A stretch of DNA of 12,163 nucleotides from Scatomorpha sp036653715 (GTDB taxonomy: Bacteria > Bacillota > Clostridia > Oscillospirales > Oscillospiraceae). The first letter of the stretch is position 1, and every line of letters begins with the position of its first letter. The stretch spans positions 1 through 12,163 of the forward strand of contig JAVVTL010000048.1 of NCBI GenBank assembly GCA_036653715.1, read 5' to 3'. Shown here piece after piece: positions 1 through 5,993 of the stretch. The notes beneath the pieces were generated by a model. It was not told where the DNA came from. It saw only the letters and a list, made by a program, of their open reading frames with translations, and did no database searches. A program made the translations under genes and the position numbers.

Positions 1-39
1 CGCCTGCAGCTCCCGATGTTCCTCATTAAGCTTAAACAT
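1..39 (-). CDS. Start of an acyl-CoA dehydrogenase-like gene (partial)
   Basis: Only the first 13 codons lie in the window; they read MFKLNEEHRELQA from an ATG at 39-37. A ribosome binding site, AAAGGGA at 54-48, sits 8 nt upstream, so the start looks real. The pattern of aromatic, Leu, Glu and a second Leu resembles the N-terminal helix of butyryl/acyl-CoA dehydrogenases, which commonly begin like MDFxLTxEQxxL. An acyl-CoA dehydrogenase would fit downstream of a CoA-transferase and a hydroxyacyl-CoA dehydratase, reducing the enoyl-CoA product. Thirteen residues are too few to settle the family; this is inference from the pattern and the context. The gene follows the nitroreductase in the same direction after a 65-bp gap. 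Confidence 0.45.
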   Translation of the reverse strand, partial: MFKLNEEHRELQA

Positions 40-104
40 TCTTTTCGTCCCTTTCTAAATCAAAATTGGTGTAGATATGGCAGTTACCTGCGGTAAACCG
101 ATTT

Positions 105-680
105 TCAGATATAGACCACGCGGCCGGGTCTGCGGGTGGGTGGATTTGGGGAAATATCAGGATAGCCGAGCGTGACCATACCCAAAAAGCGCCCCTTATC
201 CGGCGCAAAATGTTGGTGCAGCTCCTCTCCGGAGCCGGCGCGAAGTGCAGCTGTCATCCAGCAGGTGCCCATGCCGAGGTCATAGGCGCGCAGGCAGAGA
301 TTTTCAATCGCGGCAGAGATGCCGGAGATGACAGTGGTCTCGTCCTCATAGTCGGGCTTGAGCATGAAGACCAGAATTACAACGGGCGCTCCGCCCATGC
401 TGTTCAGAAATTCCTTGGTCTCCTCAACCGCCTCGGGGTTGCGCTGAAAGCGCTTTTCGAGGACGGGTCTGAATTTCCCGAACACCTGTCCGGTAATTTC
501 AAACAGCTCGCGCCGCTTTTCGGGTGAGCGGACGACCGTAAAAAACCATGGCTGTAGATTGATTCCGGACGGCGCCATAAGCGCTGCCTCAAGTACTTGC
601 TCGAGGGCTTCGTCCGAGACGGCCTTATCCGTGTATTTGCGGATGCTGCGCCGACCGAGGATTGCGTCTTTCGTTTCCAA
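105..680 (-). CDS. Nitroreductase family flavoprotein
   Basis: The 191-residue protein is a typical single-domain, FMN-dependent nitroreductase, a cytoplasmic family that moves electrons from NAD(P)H to nitro compounds, quinones, enones or flavins. Visible family motifs are RRSIRKY at 10-16 (FMN phosphate contact), APSGINLQPW at 36-45, a GAP turn at 97-99, the helix with LGMGTCWM at 135-142, LGYP at 171-174 and the basic tail RRPGR at 183-187. The start is TTG at 680-678, supported by AAAGGGG at 696-690 with 9-nt spacing. It lies downstream of the dehydratase, separated by a terminator hairpin, and upstream of an acyl-CoA dehydrogenase-like start. I see no separate strong promoter, so it may depend on read-through. 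Its substrate cannot be read from sequence; a role in redox balance or in reducing an unsaturated intermediate is inference. Confidence 0.9.
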   Translation of the reverse strand: METKDAILGRRSIRKYTDKAVSDEALEQVLEAALMAPSGINLQPWFFTVVRSPEKRRELFEITGQVFGKFRPVLEKRFQRNPEAVEETKEFLNSMGGAPVVILVFMLKPDYEDETTVISGISAAIENLCLRAYDLGMGTCWMTAALRAGSGEELHQHFAPDKGRFLGMVTLGYPDISPNPPTRRPGRVVYI

Positions 681-689
681 TTATCCAGA

Positions 690-696
690 CCCCTTT
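690..696 (-). promoter_or_regulatory. Ribosome binding site fixing the TTG start of the nitroreductase
   Basis: AAAGGGG on the minus strand lies 9 nt before TTG at 680-678. The protein from that TTG begins METKDAILGRRS, placing the RRSIRKY motif at the usual distance from the N-terminus. Confidence 0.75.
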
Positions 697-717
697 AGAA
701 ATTCATTTTTTTAAAAC

Positions 718-756
718 GGTAGGACTATCGCAGTGATGGGCTGCAATAGTCCTACC
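718..756 (-). terminator. Intrinsic terminator after the dehydratase gene
   Basis: A 16-bp stem with one G-U pair in the minus-strand RNA is formed by 741-756 and 718-733 around a 7-nt loop (734-740). It is followed on the minus strand by GTTTTAAAAAA. It lies 50 bp past the dehydratase stop and 38 bp before the nitroreductase start, so it should end or attenuate the CoA-transferase/dehydratase transcript. The plus strand lacks a T-run on its exit side. Confidence 0.75.
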
Positions 757-806
757 TGTGCGAGGAAACTTATGCGTTTAGCCGGGAAGCGGCCACACGC
801 GGAAAA

Positions 807-2351
807 TTAGTCAACTCTGGGCAGATCGAGGGTGGTGCAGATACGGCCCTGACGTTTGCCGATGCTGTCGATGAAGTCGCTGCAGAACTTCGGATCCTTT
901 TCGATGCCGCTGGCGACCTTGACGATGTTGTGCAGGTAGTTCCAGTCGGTGTAGGAACGAGCCATGACGGTTGCGGCTTCCTGGTCGCCGCCGCCGTGCA
1001 GAGCCATCGCGGACCAGTTGGAGCCGCGGACCATGTGCTCGACAAAGCGTGTGGCACGCAGACGGTCGAAAGCGTCGTACTTCGGGTTGCCGGGGTTATA
1101 CGCGCGCTGGCAGATTTCGCCGACGGCGGGGCTGCGCATATCCATCTCGGACGGAGCGGTCTCGCCAAAGCCGGCGATTATGTCGCGGGCGTAGCGCATT
1201 GCTTCGAACGGGGCGGTGCAGCAGGTATATTTGCAGGTATGGGACATCAGGGGGTTCGGAATCCAGAAGCCGCTCGGATGCTTGAAGCCTTCCAAGCCGG
1301 CGGCGAGGGACAGACCGTAAACTGTCTCGGCTGTCATTGCCATTTGTGTAAGCTTTGTCTTGATATGTCCGGCCTTCTGAACGCCGATCATTTCGGTTAC
1401 GAGGCTCGCGGCGCCGCAGAGAGCGGAGCAACCACCGGCCTTGCAGCCGCCGGCGGTGAGACGGTGGACTGCGGTGAAATAGCTGAGGAGGCGGCCGACA
1501 TATTTTGTTTCGCCGCAGAGGAAGACGCGGTCATTGGGGACAAAGACCTTGTCGAAATAAACCATTGCCTGATGGTCGGCATAGAGCTTGCCAAGGTCGA
1601 TACCTTCGATGTCTCCGCCGATTTCGAAGAAACGCTTATCCTGAGGAGTACGGCCAAGAACGTAGGTCATGCCCGGGGCGTCGGCGGGGATGGCGCAGGC
1701 GAGAGCAAAGTCCTTGTCTTCGGGTTTCATGTTGGTCGTCGGGACAATGATGACCTCGTGAGCGAAGAGGATACCGGTCTGGTTGCACTTGAAGCCGCTG
1801 ACGATGATGCCGTCGTCTCTGATTTCATCGACATGGACGTAGCAGTCGCGATCGGGCTGCTGGCTGGGGGTAAGGGTGCGAAGGCCCTTAACGTCGGTGA
1901 CGGTGACGGTGCAGCTGAGGTCGTTCTTCTGGACGTACTCAAGGAACTTCATGAAGCGTTCGTAATAATGGGTTCCGAGGTCATGGTCCATGTCATAGGT
2001 GGCGGGCCCAAGGCCTGCGAAAGCTTCGGAGCCGGTGCAGCGGTGGGTGCAGCAGCCGATGACTTCGGAGAGGGCGCGGGCGGCGCGGGTCTTGCGGTTT
2101 GCTTCCTCGGCGGAACGCAGGGGGGCGTTATAGATGCTGACCGGCTCGCCGTTCAGGTGAGAGGCAACGGTGATGAGGTCTTTCCACTCGGGGTTGTTCT
2201 GAAGCTCATAGATTTTGGAGATAGCATTGAAGCTACCAGCGAGAGGGGGATAAGTGGTGAGGTCCTCGACCTTTTCGCCAAGGAACCAAACGTTCATCGG
2301 TTTACGGGCACGGATACTTGCTTGATACTGCTCTTTTGTCATTAACGCCAT
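807..2351 (-). CDS. 4-hydroxybutyryl-CoA dehydratase/vinylacetyl-CoA isomerase-like protein (HpaB superfamily)
   Basis: This 514-residue protein matches the flavin- and [4Fe-4S]-dependent 4-hydroxybutyryl-CoA dehydratase (AbfD) family in length and throughout its sequence. AbfD removes water from 4-hydroxybutyryl-CoA through a ketyl radical and isomerises vinylacetyl-CoA to crotonyl-CoA. Compared with Clostridium aminobutyricum AbfD from memory, the cluster ligands Cys99, Cys103, His292 and Cys299 are present as C101, C105, H296 and C303. Thr190 and Lys300 are present as T192 and K304. However Glu257, Tyr296 and Glu455 are replaced by Q261, A300 and M449. Extra cysteines occur at 308, 312, 373, 377 and 378. 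The ATG at 2351 has AAAGGAGG 9 nt upstream. It follows the CoA-transferase by 60 bp, very likely in one operon. Family membership is secure; the substrate is not, because residues tied to dehydration are changed. I withhold the abfD symbol for that reason. Confidence 0.88.
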   Translation of the reverse strand: MALMTKEQYQASIRARKPMNVWFLGEKVEDLTTYPPLAGSFNAISKIYELQNNPEWKDLITVASHLNGEPVSIYNAPLRSAEEANRKTRAARALSEVIGCCTHRCTGSEAFAGLGPATYDMDHDLGTHYYERFMKFLEYVQKNDLSCTVTVTDVKGLRTLTPSQQPDRDCYVHVDEIRDDGIIVSGFKCNQTGILFAHEVIIVPTTNMKPEDKDFALACAIPADAPGMTYVLGRTPQDKRFFEIGGDIEGIDLGKLYADHQAMVYFDKVFVPNDRVFLCGETKYVGRLLSYFTAVHRLTAGGCKAGGCSALCGAASLVTEMIGVQKAGHIKTKLTQMAMTAETVYGLSLAAGLEGFKHPSGFWIPNPLMSHTCKYTCCTAPFEAMRYARDIIAGFGETAPSEMDMRSPAVGEICQRAYNPGNPKYDAFDRLRATRFVEHMVRGSNWSAMALHGGGDQEAATVMARSYTDWNYLHNIVKVASGIEKDPKFCSDFIDSIGKRQGRICTTLDLPRVD

Positions 2352-2411
2352 GATAGAAATCCTCCTTTATATTTTTGGAACTTTGAGCGCATTGTTGGGG
2401 TGAGGCGGTGC

Positions 2412-3713
2412 TTAGACGATTATGTGCATCTTTTGCGCCTCGTAGGTAAGCTCCTCGCGGAAGTTCGGGTGGGCGATGCCGATGAGCGCCTTTGCGCGTT
2501 CGGAGCAGGTAAGACCCTTAAGTCTCACCATGCCGAATTCGGTGACGATATAGTCAACGTCATTACGGGTGGTGCTGACGCAGGAGCCGGGGGTGAGGAT
2601 GGGCTTGATTTTGGAGATGGCGCCTTTTTTGGCGGCGGCTTTGAAGGCGAGGAAGGATTTGCCGCCCTTGGATGCCGAGGCACCGCGGATGAAGTCGACT
2701 TGACCGCCGACGCCGCTGAAGTTCTTCGGGCCTATGGTCTCGGAGCAGACCTGACCGAAGAGGTCAACCTCCAAGCAGGAGTTTATGGAGATTACGTTGT
2801 CGTTCTGGGCGATGACTCTCGGGTCGTTGACATAGTCAACGGGCAGGAACTCGACCACGGGGTTATCGTCAAGGAAGTCATAGGTGCTGCGGGTGCCAAA
2901 GGTGAAGGTGACAATGGATTTGCCGCGGTGAATGTTCTTGCGGTCATTGGTGATGACGCCTGCGTTGTAGAGGTCAACCATGCTGTCGCAGAACATTTCG
3001 CTGTGGATGCCGAGGTCGCGTTTATCCAAAAGCGCCTGAGCAACGGCGTTGGGGATGCCGCCTATGCCGAGCTGAAGCGTGGCACCGTTGGGGATTTCCG
3101 CGGCTATCATCTGACCGATGAGAAGATCGTCCGCGCCGATGGGAGGGGGAGCAACCTCGGTGATGGGAACGGAGGTCTCCATGAGTCCATCGACCTCGCT
3201 GATATGTATGGCGCCGCCGAAGGTGCGGGGCATGGTGGGATTTACGACGAGGTAGATTTTCTTTGCAAGCTTACGGATTTCGTTGAGGTCGCCGGCGGTG
3301 CCGGTGCTGAAATAGCCGTGCTTATCCATGGGGGCGACGGTGCAGTAGAAGACGTCGGGGGCGTCCAAAGCATTTCTCCAGACATAGGGGACCTGACTGT
3401 AGTGGGAGGGGAGATAATCTGCGCGGCCTTCCCAAATTGCCTCGCGGTCGAAGCCGCTGACAAAGTGAGAGATGTGCCTGATGTGTTCCTCCATACCCTT
3501 TTCCATGTATTTCTGTGCACGCATGGGGAGCAGGAGATAGTGGCGGATGTCTTTAAGCCCTTCGCGCTTTGCGCGCTCTGCAAGGGCGTCCAGAATCTCA
3601 ATAGGCTCGGTGATTTGACCGTTGCTTATGCAGGAATCGCCGGATTCGAATTTAGAGGCGATTTCCTCGGCGGTCATAAGTTTCTGGTCGTACATGAGTT
3701 TCCAGTTTTCCAT
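2412..3713 (-). CDS. Family I CoA-transferase (4-hydroxybutyrate/butyrate CoA-transferase type)
   Basis: The 433-residue protein belongs to the acetyl-CoA hydrolase/transferase family that includes 4-hydroxybutyrate CoA-transferase (AbfT) and butyryl-CoA:acetate CoA-transferase. It moves CoA from acetyl-CoA or another acyl-CoA to a carboxylic acid through a glutamyl-CoA thioester. Visible signatures are LQLGIGGIPNAV at 213-224, LGIHSEM at 234-240 with the probable catalytic Glu at 239, PVDYVNDPRVIAQ at 291-303, GVGGQVDFIRGA at 334-345 and the C-terminal RALINIAHP-like segment at 407-416. The frame is open to 3863, but the ATG at 3713 is preferred: AAGGGAG lies 7 nt upstream, the product matches family length, and the sigma-54 promoter lies inside the longer version. 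It is first in the operon with the dehydratase and probably activates that enzyme's hydroxyacid substrate. The exact acid is unknown. Confidence 0.9.
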   Translation of the reverse strand: MENWKLMYDQKLMTAEEIASKFESGDSCISNGQITEPIEILDALAERAKREGLKDIRHYLLLPMRAQKYMEKGMEEHIRHISHFVSGFDREAIWEGRADYLPSHYSQVPYVWRNALDAPDVFYCTVAPMDKHGYFSTGTAGDLNEIRKLAKKIYLVVNPTMPRTFGGAIHISEVDGLMETSVPITEVAPPPIGADDLLIGQMIAAEIPNGATLQLGIGGIPNAVAQALLDKRDLGIHSEMFCDSMVDLYNAGVITNDRKNIHRGKSIVTFTFGTRSTYDFLDDNPVVEFLPVDYVNDPRVIAQNDNVISINSCLEVDLFGQVCSETIGPKNFSGVGGQVDFIRGASASKGGKSFLAFKAAAKKGAISKIKPILTPGSCVSTTRNDVDYIVTEFGMVRLKGLTCSERAKALIGIAHPNFREELTYEAQKMHIIV

Positions 3714-3770
3714 TGTGACACTCCCTTCGGTAGTTTTATTTTTGACGAAGTCCTCTTGCCTATAATTAGA

Positions 3771-3786
3771 GCATATTCCGTGCCAA
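3771..3786 (-). promoter_or_regulatory. Sigma-54 (-24/-12) promoter of the CoA-transferase/dehydratase operon
   Basis: The minus strand reads TTGGCACGGAATATGC. The -24 element TGGCACG is a full match, the -12 element is ATGC against TTGC, and exactly 10 nt separate the invariant GG (3784-3783) from GC (3772-3771), as sigma-54 requires. Transcription should begin near 3759, leaving a leader of about 46 nt. The adjacent upstream gene encodes a sigma-54 activator with the GAFTGA loop, and its likely binding palindromes lie 97 and 166 bp upstream. Confidence 0.85.
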
Positions 3787-3795
3787 CTTAAAAAA

Positions 3796-3836
3796 GCCCT
3801 CAAACTGCCACCAGTGGGACAAAGTCGCGGCAGGGC
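3796..3836 (-). terminator. Possible weak terminator upstream of the sigma-54 promoter
   Basis: On the minus strand GCCCT (3836-3832) can pair with AGGGC (3800-3796), with additional GCC/GGC pairing inside, followed directly by TTTTTT (3795-3790). This may end the activator transcript just before the operon promoter. The stem is short and interrupted, and its left arm also belongs to the larger dyad at 3828-3882. Confidence 0.4.
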
Positions 3837-3882
3837 CGAACCCGCGATTATGCACAAATGCATCGCCGGAACGGCCCTGCCG
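3828..3882. repeat. 55-bp symmetrical dyad with a regulator palindrome at its centre
   Basis: The arms CGGCAGGGCCG (3828-3838) and CGGCCCTGCCG (3872-3882) are a perfect 11-bp inverted repeat. Inside, after 5 unpaired bases on each side, GCGAT (3844-3848) and ATCGC (3862-3866) pair again around a 13-nt centre containing most of the palindrome at 3850-3863. No T-run follows the outer stem on either strand, so it is not an ordinary terminator. Confidence 0.7.
3850..3863. promoter_or_regulatory. Candidate upstream activator site 1
   Basis: ATGCACAAATGCAT is a 5-4-5 inverted repeat. An identical copy lies at 3919-3932, and the centre is about 97 bp upstream of the predicted sigma-54 start. Two identical palindromes in this position, beside an activator gene with a C-terminal HTH, are the expected layout of enhancer sites. 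Binding is inferred, not shown. Confidence 0.7.
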
Positions 3883-3918
3883 ATAAAAAAGCCTTATATC
3901 AGTGGGTTTTGACGTGCT

Positions 3919-3932
3919 ATGCACAAATGCAT
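3919..3932. promoter_or_regulatory. Candidate upstream activator site 2
   Basis: This is a second identical ATGCACAAATGCAT, reaching the last base of the activator's stop codon and centred about 166 bp upstream of the predicted sigma-54 start. The two copies are 69 bp apart, centre to centre. On the plus strand the identity extends one base further on both sides (T before, C after). Confidence 0.7.
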
Positions 3933-5686
3933 CAGTGATGCAGGAATTGTGCAAGCTTTCTTGAGATGGTGGACTGGTTTACGCCGAGCGCCTGAGCGAT
4001 TTCGCGCGTGGTGGTATATTTGTCCTGCGCGTGCTGAATAAGCTGAGCCTCTACCTGTTCGACGGCGACCTTGAGCGGGAGGATTCCCTTGACGACGACC
4101 TGGCTTTCGTAGGCGGGGGATTGCTGGTATTGGCGCGGCAGGTGGTGGGGGAGAAGCACGTCGTCCTGCACGAGAACGACCATGTTCTCGATGAGGTTTT
4201 CCAGCTCGCGGATGTTCCCCGGCCAATCGAGGCTGCGGAGAATCTTGCCAAGCTCGAGGGACATTTCCTTTTGCTTGTGGTATTTGAGAGTGTATTTTTC
4301 AAGGAAGTAGATGGCGAGCGGGATGATGTCGTCCTGACGCTGGCGCAGGGGAGGGACTTCGATGTTTATGACGTTTAGGCGGTAAAAGAGGTCCTGTCGG
4401 AATTTTCCCGCTTGTGTCAGCGCCCAAAGGTCCTGGTTGGTGGCGGCGATGAGGCGCACGTCCACATGAATGGACTTGCTGCCGCCTATGCGCGTTATCT
4501 CGCCCTCCTGAATCACGCGCAGGAGCTTTACCTGCACGTCGGTGTCAAGCTCGCCTATCTCGTCAAGAAATAGGGTGCCCTCGTTGGCAAGCTCAAAAAA
4601 GCCGGCCTTGCCCTTGCGCCGAGCGCCGGTAAAGGCGCCGTCCTCGTAGCCGAAGACCTCGGACTCAAAGAGCGAGCTTGGAATGGCGCCGCAGTTGATT
4701 TTTATGATGGGCTTGGTGTTGCGGGAGCTGGTTTTGTAGATTTGGTTTACGATGACCTCCTTGCCGGTGCCGGACTCGCCGGTTATGAGGACGGTGGAAT
4801 CGACGCCGGAGATTGCCTTGATGGTGTCCATGATGGTCTGCATTTCCTTGCTGCAGGCGACCACGTCGTTATTTTTCTTTTGGTTGCTGATAAAGGTGAG
4901 CTCGCGCACATAGCCCTCGGAGACCATGCGCTGCTGATCGAGATTAAAGCGGAGGTTGTTCAGCTCGGTGATGTCGCGTATGTTGACGACGACGGAGGTG
5001 AAGACGCCGCAGTCGTCAAAGGCGGGGGTGCCGGTGGCAATGATTTTTTGGTTGCCCTTATCCATGACGACCGTCGCCGTCTCCTGAGTTTCGAGAACTT
5101 TGAGAGCGGCTGATTGCGGGAACAGCCCCTCGGCAATCAGCTCGGGGACCATTCTGCCGAGGACATCGCGCCGCGCTACGGAAAAAACGCGCTCAAAGGC
5201 GGCGTTTACGCGTATGACCATGCCGTGGTTGTCCGTGACGAGGATGCCGTCGTGGGAGGACTCGACGAATATGTTGATTTCCTGAAGGAGGTTGTTTGTG
5301 ACGTCCATCTCCTGGACGATGCAGTTGGAGTGCATGGATTCGTGGAAAATTATGATTGTGCCTATGCGTGTGCCTTCGGACTGCCACGCGTTTACGTTGC
5401 AGACAAAGCGGCGGTCGTCCATGTCAATCTGATAGCGCCCGCTCCCGCGGACGAGATCGACAAGCTCGCCGAGCAGCTCACAAAAGGCGCGGATGCATTC
5501 CTCGGGCGTCTCCCCGCGCTGAGCATCGAGAACGCCAAAGGCTTCTATGGCGGCGTCGTTGTAGCGGGATACCCTGCCCGAGCCGTCCAAAATGATGATT
5601 CCGCAGAAAATCGCATCCAGCACAGAGCGGTATTCTTCCTCGGAGACGTTGGCACAGCCCGGACATTCAAATTTTTCCTGCCCCAT
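3932..5686 (-). CDS. PAS-domain sigma-54-dependent transcriptional activator
   Basis: This 584-residue enhancer-binding protein has two N-terminal PAS domains (about 18-120 and 134-245), a linker helix (about 240-270), a complete AAA+ domain (about 275-505) and a C-terminal HTH (559-581, TREIAQALGVNQSTISRKL). Walker A is GESGTGKE at 303-310, the sigma-54-contacting GAFTGA loop is at 350-355, Walker B is TLFLDEIGEL at 371-380, the arginine-finger segment FRQDLFYRL is at 429-437 and sensor II WPGNIREL is at 488-495. Nothing essential is missing, so it should hydrolyse ATP to open sigma-54 promoters. The PAS domains suggest sensing of a small ligand or redox state; a CxxC at 8-11 is notable. The start at 5686 has AAGGGAGGT 7 nt upstream. 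The HTH resembles the TyrR/PrdR kind. It lies directly upstream of, and codirectional with, the operon it probably controls. Confidence 0.95.
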   Translation of the reverse strand: MGQEKFECPGCANVSEEEYRSVLDAIFCGIIILDGSGRVSRYNDAAIEAFGVLDAQRGETPEECIRAFCELLGELVDLVRGSGRYQIDMDDRRFVCNVNAWQSEGTRIGTIIIFHESMHSNCIVQEMDVTNNLLQEINIFVESSHDGILVTDNHGMVIRVNAAFERVFSVARRDVLGRMVPELIAEGLFPQSAALKVLETQETATVVMDKGNQKIIATGTPAFDDCGVFTSVVVNIRDITELNNLRFNLDQQRMVSEGYVRELTFISNQKKNNDVVACSKEMQTIMDTIKAISGVDSTVLITGESGTGKEVIVNQIYKTSSRNTKPIIKINCGAIPSSLFESEVFGYEDGAFTGARRKGKAGFFELANEGTLFLDEIGELDTDVQVKLLRVIQEGEITRIGGSKSIHVDVRLIAATNQDLWALTQAGKFRQDLFYRLNVINIEVPPLRQRQDDIIPLAIYFLEKYTLKYHKQKEMSLELGKILRSLDWPGNIRELENLIENMVVLVQDDVLLPHHLPRQYQQSPAYESQVVVKGILPLKVAVEQVEAQLIQHAQDKYTTTREIAQALGVNQSTISRKLAQFLHH

Positions 5687-5731
5687 CTGTATGACCTCCC
5701 TTCACAGCTTATTGTATATACTCAAAAAGTA

Positions 5732-5760
5732 ATTGTAGATGATTGTTAAGAATAAATCAA
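5732..5760 (-). promoter_or_regulatory. Probable sigma-70-type promoter of the activator gene
   Basis: On the minus strand TTGATT (5760-5755) and TACAAT (5737-5732) are separated by 17 bp. The predicted start, near 5725, would give a leader of about 40 nt before the ATG at 5686. The activator would therefore be made without sigma-54. Confidence 0.55.
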
Positions 5761-5871
5761 GTGCCGGAGGATATAATCTTTGAAATGGTCAATGTGTACA
5801 ATAAAACTTATGAAAAAAGACGTGAAATGCAAATTGTCGGACAGGGGCGCGGCAGCTTAATGCGGGGGAGT

Positions 5872-5900
5872 TTGCCTTTTGTATTTATGTGTGCTATAGT
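5872..5900 (+). promoter_or_regulatory. Sigma-70-type promoter upstream of the L25 leader hairpin
   Basis: TTGCCT (5872-5877) and TATAGT (5895-5900) are separated by exactly 17 bp. Transcription would start near 5907 and meet the hairpin at 5936-5988 almost at once. I see no other convincing promoter before the L25 gene. Confidence 0.6.
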
Positions 5901-5920
5901 AAGAATAATTCTATACTATA
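5894..5920. promoter_or_regulatory. AT-rich palindrome over the -10 region (possible operator)
   Basis: The core AGAATAATTCT (5902-5912) is a perfect 5-1-5 inverted repeat. It is flanked by TATAGT (5895-5900) and ACTATA (5915-5920), which are also inverted copies, offset by one base. It covers the -10 element and predicted start, a position suited to repression. The core has loose similarity to Fur/PerR-type boxes, but the family of any regulator is a guess. Confidence 0.45.
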
Positions 5921-5935
5921 AAGAACCGTCTTAGC

Positions 5936-5993
5936 AAGAAGGGCTTTTGGTATTCTGCCACAGAGCAGCGATATGAAAAGCCCTTCTTTTTTT
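5936..5993 (+). terminator. Strong hairpin and U-tract: attenuator or end of a short RNA
   Basis: Perfect 13-bp arms AAGAAGGGCTTTT (5936-5948) and AAAAGCCCTTCTT (5976-5988) run into a T-run (5987-5993). The enclosed 27 nt can pair further: GTATT (5950-5954) with GATAT (5970-5974), and CTGC (5955-5958) with GCAG (5965-5968), around loop CACAGA. Transcripts from the promoter at 5872-5900 would be about 85 nt if they end here, or would continue into the L25 gene on read-through. Confidence 0.8.

Noticed and set aside
930..2345. 471-codon open frame on the plus strand
   Set aside because: It is antisense to the dehydratase homologue, low in complexity (Gly/Ala/Asp/Val rich) and has no family motif. 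It arises from the codon bias of the real gene.
2400..3791. 463-codon open frame on the plus strand
   Set aside because: It is antisense to the CoA-transferase, with the same Gly/Ala/Val/Asp-rich shadow composition and no recognisable domain.
3714..3863. 50-residue N-terminal extension of the CoA-transferase
   Set aside because: It spans the sigma-54 promoter and a palindrome, resembles no family sequence, and a strong ribosome binding site supports ATG 3713.
3938..3954. Third copy of the activator palindrome
   Set aside because: TGCA half-sites are present, but their spacing is 7 rather than 4 and the outer bases do not match.
5743..5934. Small plus-strand frame, 63 codons or 49 from ATG 5785
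   Set aside because: GGAGG lies 14 nt before the ATG, which is too far to be convincing; the frame runs through the -35/-10 elements and palindrome, and the product resembles nothing I know.
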